Assembly: GCA_014378345.1 (NCBI GenBank) | Contig: JACMNW010000160.1 | Span: 1 to 5,502, forward strand | Length of the DNA stretch: 5,502 nt | DNA from: Pseudorhodobacter sp. | GTDB taxonomy: Bacteria > Pseudomonadota > Alphaproteobacteria > Rhodobacterales > Rhodobacteraceae | Reading direction: 5' to 3' | Shown: positions 4,742 to 5,502 of the stretch, in pieces | Layout of the letters: each line of letters opens with the position of its first letter | Numbering within the stretch: the first letter of the stretch is position 1 | The notes under the pieces: generated by a model | The model's input: only the letters and a program-made list of their open reading frames with translations | Told to the model about the DNA's origin: nothing | Databases searched by the model: none | Translations under genes and position numbers: made by a program

Positions 4742-5502
4742 TCACATCAAATCGCGCACATCCGTCAGATGCCCGGTAATTGCCGCCGCCGCCGCCATCA
4801 CGGGGGAAAGCAAATGAGTGCGCCCGCCGCGGCCCTGACGCCCTTCGAAGTTGCGATTTGACGTGGCCGCACAACGTTCTCCGGGGCTTAGCTGGTCGGG
4901 GTTCATCGCCAGGCACATTGAACAGCCTGCAAGCCGCCATTCAAACCCCGCGTCGATGAAAATCTGCGCGAGCCCTTCATCTTCGGCCTGCGCGCGCACA
5001 AGGCCCGACCCAGGCACGACCATGGCCCGCAGCCCGGCTTTGATTTTCTTGCCCTTAAGAATACCCGCTGCCGCGCGCAGATCTTCAATCCGACCATTGG
5101 TGCAAGACCCGATGAACACCGTAACAATCGTGATGTCAGACAGCTTCTGCCCCGGCGTCAGGCCCATATACTCCAACGACCGTTGGACCGCTTCAACTTT
5201 GCCCCCCGTGAAATCCGAAGGCGATGGCACTACACCCGTAATGGGCAGAACGTCTTCAGGCGAGGTGCCCCAAGTTACCACGGGTGCAATATCTTCGCCA
5301 CGCAGCGTTACCACCTTGTCGAAATGCGCCCCTTCGTCAGTGACAAGGGTTTTCCAATAGGCCAGCGCCTGTTCCCAAGCCGCGCCTTTGGGGGCATGTG
5401 GCCGACCCATGCAATAGGCAAACGTCACCTCGTCCGGCGCAATCAGCCCCGCCCGCGCGCCGCCTTCAATGGCCATGTTGCACACGGTCATGCGGCCTTC
5501 CA
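4742..5502 (-). CDS. leuC: 3-isopropylmalate dehydratase large subunit (LeuC), 5'-truncated by window
   Basis: The frame is open to the right edge (the residues before the ATG at 5491 read E-G-R), so that ATG is internal and about the last 253 residues of a protein of roughly 465-470 are present. LeuC carries the [4Fe-4S] cluster that catalyses the dehydration/hydration steps converting 2- to 3-isopropylmalate. Counting from that Met, the cluster ligands are C130 in 'FIGSCTNGRIEDL' and C190 and C193 in 'GCSMCLAMNPDQL'; the spacings of 60 and 3 match the E. coli enzyme as I recall it. Also visible are 'RGEDIAPVVTWGTSPEDV' (64-81), 'VPGSGLV' (159-165), 'TSNRNFEGRQGRGGRTHLLSP' (210-230) and the alanine-rich 'MAAAAAITGH' near the end. 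The part shown is intact. The gene is upstream of leuD in transcription direction, but separated from it by the VPLPA-CTERM gene. Confidence 0.97.
   Translation of the reverse strand, partial: EGRMTVCNMAIEGGARAGLIAPDEVTFAYCMGRPHAPKGAAWEQALAYWKTLVTDEGAHFDKVVTLRGEDIAPVVTWGTSPEDVLPITGVVPSPSDFTGGKVEAVQRSLEYMGLTPGQKLSDITIVTVFIGSCTNGRIEDLRAAAGILKGKKIKAGLRAMVVPGSGLVRAQAEDEGLAQIFIDAGFEWRLAGCSMCLAMNPDQLSPGERCAATSNRNFEGRQGRGGRTHLLSPVMAAAAAITGHLTDVRDLM

Noticed and set aside
4784..4799. Run of GCC triplets near the end of leuC, resembling a trinucleotide repeat
   Set aside because: It encodes the alanine run MAAAAA that I expect to be conserved in LeuC C-termini, so it is ordinary coding sequence.
5489..5491. 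ATG at 5491 as the start of leuC
   Set aside because: The frame continues upstream as E-G-R before MTVCNM, which is internal LeuC sequence; the true start lies beyond the window.
1..5502. CRISPR array, prophage, transposon, toxin-antitoxin or defence island
   Set aside because: No regularly spaced repeats, no transposase, integrase, nuclease-pair or small toxin-antitoxin frames are visible; the genes are mostly housekeeping, secreted or membrane proteins.

Overview
The window looks like a chromosomal segment of an alphaproteobacterium, most likely a marine Rhodobacterales (Roseobacter-type) species. The reasons are the close fit of its LeuC and LeuD to that group as I remember it, a secreted protein ending in the VPLPA sorting signal typical of these bacteria, moderate G+C, and compact gene packing. 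This placement rests on family recognition, not on a search.

From left to right: (1) positions 1-709, plus strand, the C-terminal ~235 codons of an NAD(P)-binding sugar-epimerase-like SDR protein whose Rossmann start lies outside the window. (2) Positions 706-1887, minus strand, an exported or membrane-anchored endonuclease/exonuclease/phosphatase (EEP) fold protein. Its stop codon overlaps that of gene 1 in the palindrome TTAA. (3) Positions 1749-2708, minus strand, an unrecognised multi-pass membrane protein that overlaps gene 2 and probably forms a two-gene operon with it. (4) Positions 2840-3445, minus strand, leuD, followed by a textbook terminator. (5) Positions 3579-4376, minus strand, a secreted THxN-type protein with a VPLPA-CTERM anchor and its own terminator-like hairpin. 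(6) About 365 bases without a convincing gene. (7) Positions 4742-5502, minus strand, the C-terminal half of leuC, running off the right edge.

LeuC and LeuD form the heterodimeric isopropylmalate isomerase of leucine biosynthesis. Here their genes share a strand and order (leuC upstream of leuD) but are split by a surface-protein gene unrelated to leucine synthesis. Hairpins after leuC and after the VPLPA gene suggest that each may be a separate transcription unit. The EEP and membrane-protein genes are read after leuD, behind its terminator.

I see no CRISPR array, tRNA or rRNA gene, transposase or phage gene, and no clear new defence or mobile system. The points most worth checking are the missing canonical start codon for the EEP gene, its altered catalytic motifs, the interruption of leuCD, and small repeats in the two larger intergenic regions.
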